In this document: positions 20,347 to 21,225 of the stretch, piece after piece
How the letters are laid out: each line of letters begins with the position of its first letter
Numbering within the stretch: position 1 is the first letter of the stretch
Source of the DNA: Rhizobiaceae bacterium
GTDB lineage: Bacteria; Pseudomonadota; Alphaproteobacteria; Rhizobiales; Rhizobiaceae
Direction of reading: 5' to 3'
DNA: 21,225 bases
NCBI GenBank assembly: GCA_016764155.1
Contig: JAESSK010000067.1
Coordinates: 2,027 to 23,251 of the forward strand
The notes under the pieces: model-generated
Database searches by the model: none
Seen by the model: only the letters and a program-made list of their open reading frames with translations
Told to the model about the DNA's origin: nothing
Made by a program: the position numbers and the translations under genes

Positions 20347-21225
20347 AATTTATCCTCTCAAATTGTTTCATAGCCAACATCAATTATCTGTCACTAAGGC
20401 ATGACTATAGTTTCAAATTTTGCAATTTCAAACGTCAACTGAAAATTTACCCTCTGTATTGCGCCTATCAGTTGCACTCACAGCTCTAAGTTGCCATTTG
20501 CAACTTCTGAATTATGACTTATTTGGATGTCCGCTATGCAGAATGTTTAGCATTACCGCTCAATTCGCGCGAACTTCCGCTTCCCCCCAAACTTACCGAT
20601 TGAAACGATGTTTGCAGGTTCACTGTTGGGTAAAATAACCCAAAACCAACTTTGGTGTACTCATGTTGTACCCGCTTCCCTGACAGATGGCATAAAACAT
20701 CGAAATTGCTGCTCATTTTGCTGCACAATTCGCAACACACAATTCCCACAACCTATTGATATTACTAAGTATTTTCCTGTCAAAAATTTTCAATTACGGA
20801 CTTCCTATCCGCCAGCCACTATACATACACATCTTCTTATGTCGTTGTATTTATTGGCAATTTTTATCATTCTCTCTGAGTGGCGGATAACACCCCGCAC
20901 TTAACTTACTGCAGCTATTGCAAAACGTTATCGAGAAATGAGAATACGGTTCACTCGGCCCATTGGAAACATCACATCCAACTCACGAAACAGACCTTCA
21001 GCTAAGGTTGACTGAATGACGGCACTACAAATATTGAAGGCCCTTCTATGTATCAGAACTGCAACATGCCTATGGCCAGCAATTGAGAATAAAAAGAAGC
21101 CTCTTCTAGTTTGCCGTCAGGTACGCAAATTCAGTAATATTTATTAACGCACAGAATATCGCAATGACTGAAATACTCTCGCATAGCATTTTACAGATCA
21201 AACATTGCAGTAGTCACTCGGCGTA
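20347..21225. other. AT-rich stretch without a supported gene
   Basis: About 880 bp contain only short frames on both strands, none with a convincing start or domain. Structures seen are TTGGGT-N6-ACCCAA (20626-20643), a palindrome TTCGCGCGAA (20564-20573), and a distant repeat TATCCGCCA (20806-20814) against TGGCGGATA (20881-20889). A 62-codon minus-strand frame without a start (20928-21116) is open near the end. The region may be decayed sequence or the edge of the island. Confidence 0.5.

Noticed and set aside
20534..20749. Overlapping short frames on both strands (20420-20638 plus, 20534-20749 minus)
   Set aside because: Neither has a ribosome site, a signal peptide or any recognisable motif, and they overlap one another.
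20994..21008. ACCTT-CAGCT-AAGGT dyad resembling a MerR operator
   Set aside because: There is no -35/-10 pair with a 19-bp spacer around it and no gene follows in either direction.
1..21225. CRISPR array, tRNA/rRNA genes or insertion sequences
   Set aside because: No regularly spaced direct repeats, no tRNA-like cloverleaf and no transposase or terminal inverted repeat pair were recognised by eye; a dedicated scan was not possible.

Overview
The window looks like a copper-detoxification island carried on a mobile replicon, a plasmid or integrative conjugative element, of an alphaproteobacterium. The host group is inferred from the style of the protein families: HmrR/CueR-like regulator, YHS-bearing CopA, CusF with a GMPAMTM motif, and bc1-type Rieske. 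No rRNA, tRNA or other taxonomic marker is present. The mobile backbone is seen only at the left edge, as a ParB-family gene running off the window and an antirestriction gene, ardA, preceded by a long inverted repeat.

Layout. (1) 1-1390, minus strand: parB-like (partial), ardA, and a hairpin-rich leader. (2) 1570-2187: a lone isochorismatase-fold hydrolase in which the usual catalytic Cys position is Ser. (3) 8379-2434, minus strand: a small Cys/His-rich exported protein, a small lipoprotein, a TolC-family outer-membrane protein, a Tat-exported multicopper oxidase, a His-rich cupredoxin and a CusF-like copper chaperone. After a hairpin follow a PCuAC-like exported protein and a membrane-anchored DUF2652 protein. 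(4) 8851-12846, plus strand: CopA Cu(I) ATPase with two YHS domains and a heavy-metal-binding domain, CueR, a membrane-anchored cytochrome c, a four-helix membrane protein, a 39-residue membrane microprotein, then a strong terminator. (5) 13008-14336: an APC-family permease. (6) 19716-14349, minus strand: a 63-residue ORF, a Cys/His-rich exported protein, an L,D-transpeptidase, a DUF2933-like membrane protein, a DUF411 (CopG-like) protein, a second L,D-transpeptidase, a cytochrome c, a CueO-like multicopper oxidase and an orphan Rieske iron-sulfur protein. Most of these abut or overlap. (7) 20026-20346: a small ABM-like protein of unknown role. After that, about 880 bp with no gene I can support.

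How it fits together. I see three promoters of the CueR/MerR copper type: TTGAC -35, a TTCC-N7-G(G)AA core and a 19-bp spacer. They precede copA (8731-8761, plus), the TolC/oxidase operon (8496-8526, minus) and the Ldt/CueO/Rieske operon (19723-19753, minus), so one cueR gene probably controls all three. CopA would export cytoplasmic Cu(I). CusF, the cupredoxin, DUF411 and the small Cys/His proteins would bind copper in the periplasm, and two multicopper oxidases would oxidise Cu(I) to Cu(II). The second operon also has an FNR/ANR-like box 22 bp upstream of a -10, matching class II FNR promoter geometry, which suggests additional oxygen control. The least ordinary part is the cotranscribed set of two L,D-transpeptidases, cytochrome c, CueO and Rieske protein. 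It suggests copper defence that also replaces cell-wall and respiratory functions that copper damages. That reading is inference.
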